A stretch of DNA of 64,000 nucleotides from Sediminibacterium sp. UBA657 (lineage in GTDB: Bacteria > Bacteroidota > Bacteroidia > Chitinophagales > Chitinophagaceae), in contig DBOB01000031.1 of NCBI GenBank assembly GCA_002299885.1, positions 46,243 through 110,242 of the forward strand, given 5' to 3'. Made by a program: the position numbers and the translations under genes. Of the stretch, positions 53,601 through 61,618 are shown in pieces. The notes under the pieces are model-generated. The model ran no database searches. It saw nothing but the letters and a program-made list of their open reading frames with translations, and had not been told where the DNA came from. The number at the start of each line of letters is the position of its first letter. Within the stretch, counting starts at the first letter, position 1.

Positions 53601-53776
53601 CATTAAATGTATTTTTAACGATTAATGATTTAATTCTTATTTCCAACTATAGAGGAGCTGATCCTGCAGTGGGCGCAACAACTTCTGCTAGCCGTGGTGT
53701 TAGTGGATTTGGTTTTGACTATGGAAACATGGGCGCACCTGTTAGCTTCAACTTTGGATTTAGAGCTTCTTTTTAA
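50633..53776 (+). CDS. SusC/RagA family TonB-linked outer membrane protein
   Basis: A 1047-residue outer-membrane transporter that opens a SusC/SusD pair. Order: signal peptide (about 1-23), carboxypeptidase-regulatory-like domain (VTGRVVGSDKAPLSNVSV..., about 25-100), TonB-linked plug (about 105-230, with LRGFNSLSLDNSPLFIIDG and VLKGPEATALYGSQASSGAI, in parts), then the beta-barrel ending NFGFRASF. SusC proteins import oligosaccharides or peptides captured by SusD. It is followed 19 bp later by susD. Confidence 0.95.
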   Translation: MQTKGLWSLLLVLFTSISIANAQQKLVTGRVVGSDKAPLSNVSVLVKGSKVATSTDNAGAFSISVANNQVLTFSLVGFESKDVRVGSATSIEVRLAPKDNTLDEVVVTAMDIKRNPKELGYSVQKVKGSELAETQRNNFVNGLQGRIAGLTINPTSGLAGASSQIVLRGFNSLSLDNSPLFIIDGVIIDNSSVNENNRNTGLAVKPTSANVSTENRSNDYTNRIADLNPNDIENVTVLKGPEATALYGSQASSGAIVITTKKGGDSEGKVKVSYDNSFRLSTYTRYPEIMTDYDAGLNGLPQNIFSYFGPRLPWEVKGDKNSTRYDNLHEFFRTSFSNNQNVSLEYGKGNHSVRMSGSYVDENSPVPTNNFRKYNFRIVTNHKIGKTLEISPSLSYIKSSNDKPLRGVRGYVLSLLSWPVDNNAEDWLNPNGTKKGLFAGDPNAELDNPYFNLYRNRSRDELTRTVATLSVNYTPTKWLTINGRVGYDTYQQDGYTRWDSASNFLSRAQKGALENYYRNYYGYNHTVTATAKKSFGKINTRLMIGNMWQDYETQTTSIFGNNITDANRTDSGNTAVASRIRNSNMNRFGRPNYNINRQAAYFGEAAVNYDNKVFLTYSHRFEESSIFPVSSRAYNYPAGSVSVIMSDIFPIVKEVASYWKLRGSLASTARSSAPYANQSILNFNTGSGAGYYYDFTNANPYLTPERQKTMEFGTEMKFLNGRLSTEATYYKTENTDLIAENFRASYGTGFVLNTLNVGSNENTGLEVVLDYLVVNKKNFSWNTRFNFNRMRNKVTSLPSNVPEFYISDTWVYGNARGGLANGGPTTTITSHGYLRNNAGQILINPTNGLPLIDANFKVRGDRNPDFTLGWLNNITYKDLRISFLWDVKVGGDIFNATERYLTTIGRSSLTKDRGVARIVPGVLRDGKENTTSPTLNNISITPETNSLFYTTMPEEAFIEKDVNWFRLRDLTFNYNIKKLLKGDVDKFAKTLNVFLTINDLILISNYRGADPAVGATTSASRGVSGFGFDYGNMGAPVSFNFGFRASF

Positions 53777-53795
53777 TCAATAAAAACTTTTATTT

Positions 53796-55439
53796 ATGAA
53801 AAATAATTTTAAAAATCTTTTAGTACTAAGCGCCTTGATTGTTTTAGTGGCGTCTTGTTCTAAAAAAATAGACGAGGCTTATAAAAACCCGAACTATGAT
53901 GTGAAGGTGGCTCCAGAAACTTTAATGCCTCAGATTGTTGCCTCAATGGCTGGAAACTATGGCGGACATGGTCCAATGCACGATATTAGATACATTGGTG
54001 CATACGTTCAAAACTTTGCCTTTTCTGGAACGCAAAGCAATTTTGATAGAATGGGTCATACCAATGCCGATGTAGCACAATCATTCTGGCGCTCTCATTA
54101 TTATGATATTGGACAAAACAATGTTAAATTAATTGACTGGGCTTTAGAAAACAAGCAATGGGAATTAGCTGGCGTTGGAAAAGCAATTTTTGCTTGGAGT
54201 TGGTTAACATTAACCGATTACCATGGTGAAGTTATTTTGAAAGACGCTTTCAATACAGATCTAATTACGTTTAAGTACGATACACAAGAAGAAGTGTATA
54301 TGCATGCAAGAAAACTTTCTTTTGAAGCCCTTGATTTATTAAATAAAACAGGCGAGAATGGAAGTCAAGCAGCATTGGCTACTGGAGATGCATTCTTATA
54401 TGGTGGTAATGTTTCTAAGTGGAAGAAATTTGTATATGGCGTATTGGCTAGAACACATCATCACTTAACAAATAAATCAATCTACAAAGCAGACTCAGTA
54501 TTGTATTATACGAATCTTGCAATGAAAGAAACATCAGACGATGCTTTAGTGAAATTTGCAGCAACAAGCGTGAGTGCAACTAATAATTTCTTCGGACCAT
54601 TTAGAAATAACTTAGCTGGAGCGGCTGTAACGAATCCTACTGCAATTAGACAATCTGCATTTATTGCTGATTTAATGAGTGGCTTAAACCCTGCGTTTTC
54701 TGGTGTGGCAGATCCAAGAGCAGTCTACTTATTAAGAAAAAATAGCAATGGTACTTTTAAGGGTGTTGAGCCAGTAAAAGGACAAGCAGTAATGGTGGGC
54801 GCTGATCGTCCTGAAAGTTTCCACGGTGTTTCTCAAGCAACTGGAACTGTCAATACAGCTCCTGCAACAGATGTGAATTGCCGTTTTATCTTTAGAAACA
54901 GTGCACCTTTCCCTGTTATGACCGCAACTGAAATGGCGTTTATTCGCGCAGAGGCTGCTTTCATTAAAGGAGATAAGGCAACTGCTTTAGCTGCTTATAA
55001 AGAGGGTATCTCAAAGCACTTTGATTTATTGATGGCTAATTACAATACCAATGTACCAACTGCGGAATTGTTAACCGCTGCTAGAAGAGATGCTTTCTTA
55101 GCAAACACATCAGTGGTACCTGCAAGTGCGAATAGTTTAACATTACCAATGATCATGTTACAAAAATATATTGCCCTATGGGGACATGGTACTATGGAAA
55201 CATGGGTTGATATGCGTAGATACCATTACACAGACAAGGATGCAACTGGTGTACAAGTATACACTGGATTTACACTTCCTGCAGCTGCAGATATTTTCCA
55301 AGACAATGGTGGAAAAATGGCCTACAGAATGCGTCCAAGATTTAACTCTGAGTATGTTTGGAACATCAATGAGCTAAACAGAATTGGTGCAACTACAATA
55401 GACTACCACACTAAAGAAATGTGGTTCTCAACAAAGTAG
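53796..55439 (+). CDS. SusD/RagB family outer-membrane lipoprotein
   Basis: A 547-residue lipoprotein with signal peptide ending VLVASC (lipidated Cys 21). The alpha-helical body with paired tetratricopeptide-like helices and the internal FIRAEAAFIKGDKATALAAYKEGI segment fit the SusD-like nutrient-binding family. It caps the SusC barrel and captures the ligand at the cell surface. The ligand is unknown. A phosphodiester glycosidase encoded downstream, behind a terminator, may hint at a phosphodiester-linked sugar, but this is inference. Confidence 0.9.
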   Translation: MKNNFKNLLVLSALIVLVASCSKKIDEAYKNPNYDVKVAPETLMPQIVASMAGNYGGHGPMHDIRYIGAYVQNFAFSGTQSNFDRMGHTNADVAQSFWRSHYYDIGQNNVKLIDWALENKQWELAGVGKAIFAWSWLTLTDYHGEVILKDAFNTDLITFKYDTQEEVYMHARKLSFEALDLLNKTGENGSQAALATGDAFLYGGNVSKWKKFVYGVLARTHHHLTNKSIYKADSVLYYTNLAMKETSDDALVKFAATSVSATNNFFGPFRNNLAGAAVTNPTAIRQSAFIADLMSGLNPAFSGVADPRAVYLLRKNSNGTFKGVEPVKGQAVMVGADRPESFHGVSQATGTVNTAPATDVNCRFIFRNSAPFPVMTATEMAFIRAEAAFIKGDKATALAAYKEGISKHFDLLMANYNTNVPTAELLTAARRDAFLANTSVVPASANSLTLPMIMLQKYIALWGHGTMETWVDMRRYHYTDKDATGVQVYTGFTLPAAADIFQDNGGKMAYRMRPRFNSEYVWNINELNRIGATTIDYHTKEMWFSTK

Positions 55440-55472
55440 TCAACTATTACACTTAGTAAGATTCGAATAGAG

Positions 55473-55502
55473 AAGGCCTTCCAGCAATGGGAGGCCTTTT
55501 TG
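55473..55502 (+). terminator. terminator after the SusC/SusD pair
   Basis: A 10-bp stem with one wobble pair (AAGGCCTTCC/GGGAGGCCTT) and a T-run, about 33 bp after the susD stop. It separates susD from the next gene, whose start is therefore placed at 55578. Confidence 0.8.
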
Positions 55503-55577
55503 TATTTAAGCTTTTTGATAAGAACCCTTAACTTTAGGGAGCTAGCTTTAAAACCTATCAATCCTATTAAACCTAAT

Positions 55578-56552
55578 ATGAAATACCTTAAGTCAATTTT
55601 TCATCCCGTATTTGTAATCCTTTCTATTTGCTACTTCTTACTGTCAGTGCCAGCTATGACACAAGAACTGCAGTGGAAGAACGTTTCAAATGATTTTGAT
55701 TTAAAGACAAATGCAATTCAGGTATTTGAATCCACATCTAGCACTTTAAATGATAGCGCTTTTAAAGCCTATTATGTATTGATTAATACGAATGACCCTA
55801 ATCTCCAAATGGGTGTGGATACCACTTTATATAGACGCTTAACGCCATCTGCGTTTTATGAGCGATTGGTCAAGCCAACCGTTGTGATGAATGCTTCTTT
55901 TTTTGAATTTAAAACCAACACGAATTTAAATGTATTAGTACATCGTGGGAGTCTATTGGCATTGAATAAGCAAGATATAGAGGGTAAGGGAAAAGATACT
56001 TTAACCTATACACATGTATTGAATTCTGCAATGGGCATGCAGAAAAATGGCAAGATGGATATTGCTTATACCTACACGGATTCTAATAGTAAGCAGGTGT
56101 TATACCAACAAAATCCAATGACGCCAATTAAAAATAAAAATGCAAGATTATCATTGAAAGAAGAGGCCCTAGTTAATTTGAAAAAATGGAAATTAGATTG
56201 GGCAGTTGGTGGCGGACCAGTCTTAGTCAAGGACGGTGCAATTTTTATTTCAAATAATGAAGAAAAAAAATTTGCAGGCAAAGCCATTGCAGACCATCAT
56301 CCGCGCACAGCGATGGGTTATACGAAAGATGGATATTTAATTTTATTAGCCGTTCAAGGCCGTATGAAAAATATAGCAGTGGGTACCACACTCACAGAGA
56401 CAGCAAAAATATTTATTGATCTTGGTGCTGTTGAAGCCATTAATTTAGATGGTGGCGGAAGCAGTTGTTTATTGATTAACGGAAAAGAAACAATAAAGCC
56501 CTCCGATCCAACAGGACAAAGACCAGTGCCAGCGGTATTTTTTGTGAAATAA
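55578..56552 (+). CDS. phosphodiester glycosidase family protein
   Basis: A 324-residue secreted protein from ATG 55578, with a signal peptide ending AMTQ (about 1-29). An in-frame TTG at 55500 lies in the terminator and is rejected. The NAGPA (phosphodiester alpha-GlcNAcase) fold is indicated by NASFFEF (about 104-110), the RTAMGYTKDGYLILLAVQGR stretch and the C-terminal NLDGGGSS motif followed by a RPVPAVFFV end. Such enzymes cleave sugar-phosphodiester bonds. Its place after SusC/SusD suggests a link to that uptake system. Confidence 0.87.
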   Translation: MKYLKSIFHPVFVILSICYFLLSVPAMTQELQWKNVSNDFDLKTNAIQVFESTSSTLNDSAFKAYYVLINTNDPNLQMGVDTTLYRRLTPSAFYERLVKPTVVMNASFFEFKTNTNLNVLVHRGSLLALNKQDIEGKGKDTLTYTHVLNSAMGMQKNGKMDIAYTYTDSNSKQVLYQQNPMTPIKNKNARLSLKEEALVNLKKWKLDWAVGGGPVLVKDGAIFISNNEEKKFAGKAIADHHPRTAMGYTKDGYLILLAVQGRMKNIAVGTTLTETAKIFIDLGAVEAINLDGGGSSCLLINGKETIKPSDPTGQRPVPAVFFVK

Positions 56553-56743
56553 TAACAATATACATAGAATATTTTCTAAGGCTAGGATGCTTTACAGCAT
56601 TGATTATTAGCCTATATTCTTAATTTAAATATATTTTTTTAGCTGAAATTTTTGAGCGTACTTTTACGCAGTAAAGCAGTTCATTGATTTATTATTTTAA
56701 TGCTATCTACTTATACAATTCAGTGTATCTATAAAAAAATAGC

Positions 56744-57658
56744 ATGAAAAAATCAACAGTACTTGCGGGAATTTTTTTTCTGTCATTGATACTTTTAAAC
56801 GCTTGTTCAAAAAAAGAACAACTAAGTCCAGTGAATGATCCTCCAGAACAAAATATACCTGCGCCGCTATCGGCTCCGCTCTTTGACGAATTGAATGAAA
56901 CGATTGCAAGATTCGATCCTTTGTACTTACAAGTAGTATATAAAGACAAAAGATCTAAAGCAGAGATTAATGAGGAAGCTGCTAGGTTACTGACTGCAAT
57001 TAATCAAAATCCAACAAACCTCTTGGTTCAAAAAGAGTTGACCGAATTATATTACTTTAATAATTTTGCTGATTTACAAAAAGCGTCTAACGTAATCAGT
57101 AATAATTCTGGTGAATTAAAAAGGACTTTTCTTGGAAAGGATACTGTGCTTTCAAAAGCAAAAATGAACCAATTGAATGAGGCAAGAAAAGCATTTGTAA
57201 AAAATAAAATTATTTCCCTCGAAAAAGCAAGTCAAAGAAGCAGCACTGGGCTCTGGCAAGACAATGCAGATTGGATCTTAAATGAGTTTCATTATTATTC
57301 GCAAATTGCAAATTTAGAAATGGGCTTGGACGGGATGGATGACTTGGGTGGCGCTGGAGCTGGCCCTGGATGTGCTGAGTCTTGTTGTTTTGAATATCAA
57401 AGTTGTATGATAAATGCTAATTCAATTTATAGACAACATATTATATTGTGGACAGTAGGTGGGATTGTAAGTGGAGCAGGTTCTGGATTCGCTGCTGGGG
57501 CAATTATTCCTGTTGTTGGTAATATTTGGGGATCAATTTATGGTGGTTGGTTAGCAGGTACAGCTGGGTATGTATTAGCAATAGATACATATTTGAATGA
57601 TCAACAAGTTTGTGCATTGAATTATAAAGCATGTATTTTTAAAAAAAATGGAAATTAA
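56744..57658 (+). CDS. lipoprotein with Cys-rich, glycine-zipper C-terminus
   Basis: A 304-residue lipoprotein (signal MKKSTVLAGIFFLSLILLNAC, lipidated Cys 21, written in full here as 21 residues only by its ends: MKKSTV...LLNAC). The mature half is helical. The C-terminal third contains GGAGAGPG, a Cys cluster CAESCCFEYQSC (about 209-220), a Gly-rich membrane-like segment (GGIVSGAGSGFAAGAI, then GSIYGGWLAGTAGYVL) and a second Cys pair CALNYKAC (about 290-297). The pattern suggests disulfides around a glycine zipper, as in some membrane-active peptides. I do not know the family. A small membrane protein gene follows 6 bp later. Confidence 0.65.
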   Translation: MKKSTVLAGIFFLSLILLNACSKKEQLSPVNDPPEQNIPAPLSAPLFDELNETIARFDPLYLQVVYKDKRSKAEINEEAARLLTAINQNPTNLLVQKELTELYYFNNFADLQKASNVISNNSGELKRTFLGKDTVLSKAKMNQLNEARKAFVKNKIISLEKASQRSSTGLWQDNADWILNEFHYYSQIANLEMGLDGMDDLGGAGAGPGCAESCCFEYQSCMINANSIYRQHIILWTVGGIVSGAGSGFAAGAIIPVVGNIWGSIYGGWLAGTAGYVLAIDTYLNDQQVCALNYKACIFKKNGN

Positions 57659-57664
57659 TTATTT

Positions 57665-58000
57665 ATGCAAACATTCAGAAACAAAATTAAAAATTTAGAT
57701 AATAAGGTAATATTTTTATATTTTTTTATATCTATGATTAGTTGGGTGACTGCTTATTCTTTTAGAAAGCAGATTTATGATAGTGGATATCATTTTCTCT
57801 TTTTCTTCTTTTTAATTATTCCATTATTTGGATATTTCATGGTTTTTATGCTTCGGTTGGTTTATCAATTAGAAGGTCCCCCTAGAAGTCCCTTTTACTT
57901 ATTGAAATATTCTATATATTTTATGATTTTATGTGTCACTAGTTTGCCTTTTTTTTACTTATGGGGAATGCGTGATCTCATTTACCATTTGAAGTGGTAG
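57665..58000 (+). CDS. small three-helix membrane protein of unknown function
   Basis: A 111-residue protein with three hydrophobic segments (about 16-34, 43-66 and 79-100) separated by basic loops. I do not recognise a family. It lies 6 bp downstream of the glycine-zipper lipoprotein gene and before a terminator, so the two form an operon. The arrangement resembles a membrane-active factor with a small membrane partner, but no functional evidence is in the sequence. Confidence 0.6.
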   Translation: MQTFRNKIKNLDNKVIFLYFFISMISWVTAYSFRKQIYDSGYHFLFFFFLIIPLFGYFMVFMLRLVYQLEGPPRSPFYLLKYSIYFMILCVTSLPFFYLWGMRDLIYHLKW

Positions 58001-58023
58001 GTGACTATTTTAAGGATGAATGC

Positions 58024-58055
58024 AAAAACGAACCGAATTTATTCGGTTCGTTTTT
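58024..58055 (+). terminator. terminator after the small membrane protein gene
   Basis: A perfect 15-bp palindrome arm (AAAAACGAACCGAAT/ATTCGGTTCGTTTTT) with a TT loop, 23 bp after the stop codon. Confidence 0.9.
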
Positions 58056-58065
58056 ATTTATTTTG

Positions 58066-58073
58066 TATCTTTG
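58066..58073 (+). promoter_or_regulatory. -7 promoter element upstream of the 58.1-kb gene
   Basis: TATCTTTG, an exact TAnnTTTG match, 10 bp after the terminator and 22 bp before ATG 58096. It places the transcript start near 58079 and so supports a coding start close to 58096. Confidence 0.55.
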
Positions 58074-58095
58074 TGCCATCATCAAGAAGCCTTTA

Positions 58096-58201
58096 ATGGC
58101 TGCCAACCGAGAGAGTCGAACTCCGCGGTGGTAAAATCGATGAGGACTTACTGTCAAACCTAAAACGTAATCTCCTTTATCATTTTTCTTGGTCTGATTC
58201 A
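58096..58201 (+). other. leader with out-of-frame ATG and upstream-extended coding sequence
   Basis: ATG 58096 opens a 12-codon frame (MAANRESRTPRW, stop). One frame over, the sequence from about 58100 encodes PTERVELRGGKIDED and LLSNLKRNLLYHFSWSDS, joining the downstream CDS with no stop. Removing one base or adding a GA to the GAGAGA tract near 58110 would fuse the ATG to that frame. The same bases can fold as CCAACCG/CGGTGG around a GAGT-CGA-ACTC hairpin. Frameshift and regulated leader are both possible. Confidence 0.5.
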
Positions 58202-58831
58202 TTGAATGAATTTATAATCAATCAAGCCATAACTGTGTCAAAGCAAAATATAGAAAAAGAACTGAACAAGCCTAGTAAAGTCAATAGTAGCAAAGCCAAT
58301 ACTGGCGCTTCTAATGACTTGCAATTGTTTATTGAATCAAGTACTCCCTTGAAAGCAAAAGGCAAATTGCAATTGACTTATTTAAATGAACAATTCGAGG
58401 GAAGCTTTATAGCCACGCCTAATTTAATTAAATTAAAAACCATACAACCATTTAAAGGCATGGTGGCTGCAGTTGGAATTGAGCCAGGAAGTGTAAGTAC
58501 ATTTTTACAAAGCAATGGCGGCTTGAGTAAAGTAGCTCAACAACAAATCTATTTTTTAGTATTTGATATCTTCCATTTATACAATTTATTTCGCTTAAAG
58601 CCACAAGCATTACTGGCATTGTATCAGGAAGCATTGGCTATATTAAAAACAAAAGGGGAACTGGTTGAATTTGGTAAAATAGATCCAAGCTCTGATTTAG
58701 GTAATACCCTTGCAACTTGGTTACATACTCAAGTGAAAAAGAAATTTAAACATCAATATTGTTCTCCTAAAGGCCTACTTTATAGCTTTCAAAATTTGTT
58801 GAAGTTGTTTCCGGAAGATTTTAACTTATAA
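58202..58831 (+). CDS. protein of unknown function with uncertain start
   Basis: From TTG 58202 this gives 209 residues, but the reading frame carries convincing coding sequence upstream to about 58100, so the protein is probably about 34 residues longer at its N-terminus. I do not recognise a family. The product is soluble-looking, without signal peptide. Features include a Ser/Lys-rich segment (about 20-40) and FIATPNLIKLKTIQPFKG followed by VGIEPGSVSTFLQ. It lies in a single-gene unit with its own -7 element at 58066. See the leader entry for the frame problem. Confidence 0.6.
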   Translation: MNEFIINQAITVSKQNIEKELNKPSKVNSSKANTGASNDLQLFIESSTPLKAKGKLQLTYLNEQFEGSFIATPNLIKLKTIQPFKGMVAAVGIEPGSVSTFLQSNGGLSKVAQQQIYFLVFDIFHLYNLFRLKPQALLALYQEALAILKTKGELVEFGKIDPSSDLGNTLATWLHTQVKKKFKHQYCSPKGLLYSFQNLLKLFPEDFNL

Positions 58832-58925
58832 TTTGCTAAGTGTTCAATTGCAGTAAAGCGATTACTTAAAAAATTAACTCAAATCGTAATCAAATTTATT
58901 GCTTATTCGCTATATTGTACTCGTT

Positions 58926-60023
58926 ATGATCGGATTCCAATTTACCCCATTTAAGGCTGGCGAAAATAGTAAAACCATGTTTGAGCAAATGCTCGACTTG
59001 TTTACCGAACTATTGAATTATACCAACGGGGATGCTACTGAGGCCTTAGACTGGCTCAATCAATTGGACCGAAAGCATAAATTTACCAATGACGACTATG
59101 GCATGGGTGATTTTATCGAAGACCTAAAGGAAAATGGCTACTTAAAGGAGAATGGACCGGACGGGACATTTAAAATTACATCCAAAACAGAGCAGACCAT
59201 CCGTAAAAAGAGCCTAGAAGACATTTTTGGCAAGCTTAAAAAAGGCAGCAAGGGTAATCACCAAACCAATAAGACCGGACCAAGTGCAGAACTTAGTCCT
59301 GATACCAGGGCCTATCAATTTGGGGACAATATTGACCAGGTAGATTTTACAGAGAGCATCCGTAACGCACAAATCAACCACGGACTGGATAATTTCACGA
59401 TGGAAGAAAACGATTTACTCATTCGTGAAAGTGATTTTAAAACACAGACTTCCACTGTGTTGATGATAGATATTTCGCATTCTATGATTTTATATGGCGA
59501 AGATCGTATCACCCCAGCAAAAAAAGTAGCGATGGCTTTGTGTGAATTAATCACTACAAAATATCCTAAAGACACCATTGATATTGTTGTTTTTGGTAAC
59601 GATGCATGGAGTATTGAAATTAAAGACCTTCCTTATTTGCAAGTTGGGCCTTATCATACCAATACGGTTGCAGGATTAGAATTGGCAATGGATTTATTGC
59701 GTCGTCGTAAAAATCCAAATAAGCAAATTTTTATGATCACCGATGGTAAGCCAACATGTTTAAAAATTGGTTCTAAATACTACAAGAATAGTTTTGGATT
59801 GGACCGAAAAGTAGTGAATCGTTGTTTAAATTTGGCGGCGCAGTGTAAGAAGTTAAAAATTCCAGTAACAACTTTCATGATTGCATCCGATCCTTATTTG
59901 CAAAAATTTGTGGAGGAGTTTACAGAGATGAATCACGGTAAAGCATTCTTCGCATCTTTAGATAAACTAGGTAGTTTTATATTTAATGATTTTGAAAGCG
60001 GAAAGCGAAAAACAGTATACTAA
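58926..60023 (+). CDS. VWA domain-containing protein
   Basis: A 365-residue cytosolic protein from ATG 58926; an in-frame upstream TTG at 58899 is less likely. The C-terminal half is a von Willebrand A domain whose metal site DISHSM (D-x-S-x-S, near residue 182) is intact, with the later ITDGKPT and a Thr in the VGPYHTNT loop. The N-terminal half is helical and acidic or basic by turns. Together with the AAA ATPase encoded one base downstream it forms a MoxR/BchI-BchD-like ATPase-VWA pair, which in other systems remodels or inserts metal into a target protein. The target here is unknown. Confidence 0.87.
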   Translation: MIGFQFTPFKAGENSKTMFEQMLDLFTELLNYTNGDATEALDWLNQLDRKHKFTNDDYGMGDFIEDLKENGYLKENGPDGTFKITSKTEQTIRKKSLEDIFGKLKKGSKGNHQTNKTGPSAELSPDTRAYQFGDNIDQVDFTESIRNAQINHGLDNFTMEENDLLIRESDFKTQTSTVLMIDISHSMILYGEDRITPAKKVAMALCELITTKYPKDTIDIVVFGNDAWSIEIKDLPYLQVGPYHTNTVAGLELAMDLLRRRKNPNKQIFMITDGKPTCLKIGSKYYKNSFGLDRKVVNRCLNLAAQCKKLKIPVTTFMIASDPYLQKFVEEFTEMNHGKAFFASLDKLGSFIFNDFESGKRKTVY

Positions 60024-60024
60024 A

Positions 60025-61608
60025 ATGAAAAAAGAAGTGGCGAATAAAAAAGCAACAGACAGTAAGAAATTAGCGGGCATTGAAAAAATCAACACCCTTG
60101 GGCAATTAATCAAGTCTGGTTATCAATCTAAGTCAATCAAAGATGAGGTACGTGATAATTTGATAGGCTGTTTACAAAACAAAGAAAATCCTTTCACAGG
60201 TATTTTAGGATACGAAGACACAGTGATACCAGACACAGAGCGCGCGCTTTTGAGCAGACATAATATTCTATTTTTAGGTCTACGTGGACAAGCTAAAACA
60301 AGAATGGCACGTCAGATGACCGACTTGTTAGACGAATACATTCCTGTGATTATGGGCAGTGAGGTAAATGATGATCCATTAAAGCCTTTGAGTAAGTTTG
60401 CAAAGGACTTGATTGCAGAACATGGAGACGACACGCCAATTCATTGGTTACACCGATCTGAGCGTTATGGAGAAAAACTAGCAACACCCGATGTAAGTGT
60501 AGCAGATTTAATTGGCGACATTGATCCAATCAAAGCGGCGAATTTAAAATTGAGTTTTTCTGACGAAAAAGTAATTCACTATGGCATTATTCCAAGAAGC
60601 AATCGTTGCATTTTTGTAATCAATGAATTACCAGACTTACAAGCAAGGATTCAAGTGTCTTTATTTAATATTTTACAAGAAGGCGATATTCAAATACGCG
60701 GTTTTAAATTGCGTATGCCATTAGATATTTTATTTGTATTTACTGCCAACCCAGAAGATTATACCAACAGAGGAAGTATTGTTACGCCATTAAAAGACAG
60801 AATTGAAAGTCAGATATTAACACACTATCCAAAAACTTTAGAAACTTCTTTAGCGATCACAGAGCAAGAGGCAGACATTTTAGAAGCACAAAAACAAAGA
60901 GTGGATATTAGTGATTTAATCAAGCGTTTAATTGAACAGGTTTCTTTTGAAGCAAGATCGAATGAATTTGTAGATAAGAAAAGCGGCGTTAGTGCGCGTC
61001 TAACTATTGCGGCATTTGAAAATGCCATTAGTTCTGCCGAGCGAAGAGCGATTATCCACAACGAAAAACATACTTATGTTTGGATCAGTGACTTAATGGG
61101 CATCATTCCTTCTATCACTGGAAAAATTGAATTGGTCTACGAAGGCGAGCAAGAAGGCCCTTATGAAGTTGCCTTAAATTTATTGAACAAATCTATTCGT
61201 ACGCAGTTTATCGAATACTTCCCGAACCCTGAATTATTGAAGAAAAAGAAAATGGTCAATAAAAAGGGAGAAGAAAAAGCCCTAGACAACCCATATAAGG
61301 CTATTACGACTTGGTTTGATGGAGGCAATCACCTGAACCTATTGTTGGATATGAAAGATGCTGACAAAGTGGTTGCTTTATATAAAGTGGATGGCTTATT
61401 TGGTTTGGTTAAAAAATACTATCCTCAAGCCAATGAAAAAGAATCAGCTTTATTGATGGAGTTTGTTTTACATGGATTAGCTGCATTCTCATTGATTAAT
61501 AAAAAAATGATTGATGGCAAGATTGAATTCAATGATTTAATGAGCAGTATGATGAATCTGGGTAGTTTTGGCGAAGAGGATGATTACAACGAATCTGATT
61601 ACCAATAA
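60025..61608 (+). CDS. MoxR/BchI-like AAA+ ATPase
   Basis: A 527-residue AAA+ ATPase from ATG 60025, one base after the VWA gene stop; an upstream in-frame start inside that gene is rejected. The Walker A motif is GLRGQAKTR (about 84-92). CIFVINELPDLQARIQVSLFNILQEGDIQIRG (in parts, near 195-225) holds the Walker B-like acidic site and the pre-sensor helix, and FTANPEDYTNRGSIVTPLKDRI the sensor/arginine region. The arrangement matches the magnesium-chelatase I-subunit family, but no tetrapyrrole gene is nearby. It probably acts with the VWA partner as a chaperone-like complex. Confidence 0.88.
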   Translation: MKKEVANKKATDSKKLAGIEKINTLGQLIKSGYQSKSIKDEVRDNLIGCLQNKENPFTGILGYEDTVIPDTERALLSRHNILFLGLRGQAKTRMARQMTDLLDEYIPVIMGSEVNDDPLKPLSKFAKDLIAEHGDDTPIHWLHRSERYGEKLATPDVSVADLIGDIDPIKAANLKLSFSDEKVIHYGIIPRSNRCIFVINELPDLQARIQVSLFNILQEGDIQIRGFKLRMPLDILFVFTANPEDYTNRGSIVTPLKDRIESQILTHYPKTLETSLAITEQEADILEAQKQRVDISDLIKRLIEQVSFEARSNEFVDKKSGVSARLTIAAFENAISSAERRAIIHNEKHTYVWISDLMGIIPSITGKIELVYEGEQEGPYEVALNLLNKSIRTQFIEYFPNPELLKKKKMVNKKGEEKALDNPYKAITTWFDGGNHLNLLLDMKDADKVVALYKVDGLFGLVKKYYPQANEKESALLMEFVLHGLAAFSLINKKMIDGKIEFNDLMSSMMNLGSFGEEDDYNESDYQ

Positions 61609-61618
61609 ATCGAAAGGG

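Noticed and set aside
58074..58150. Known riboswitch class in the 58.1-kb leader
   Set aside because: The hairpins do not match the conserved cores I know for TPP, SAM, cobalamin or preQ1 riboswitches.
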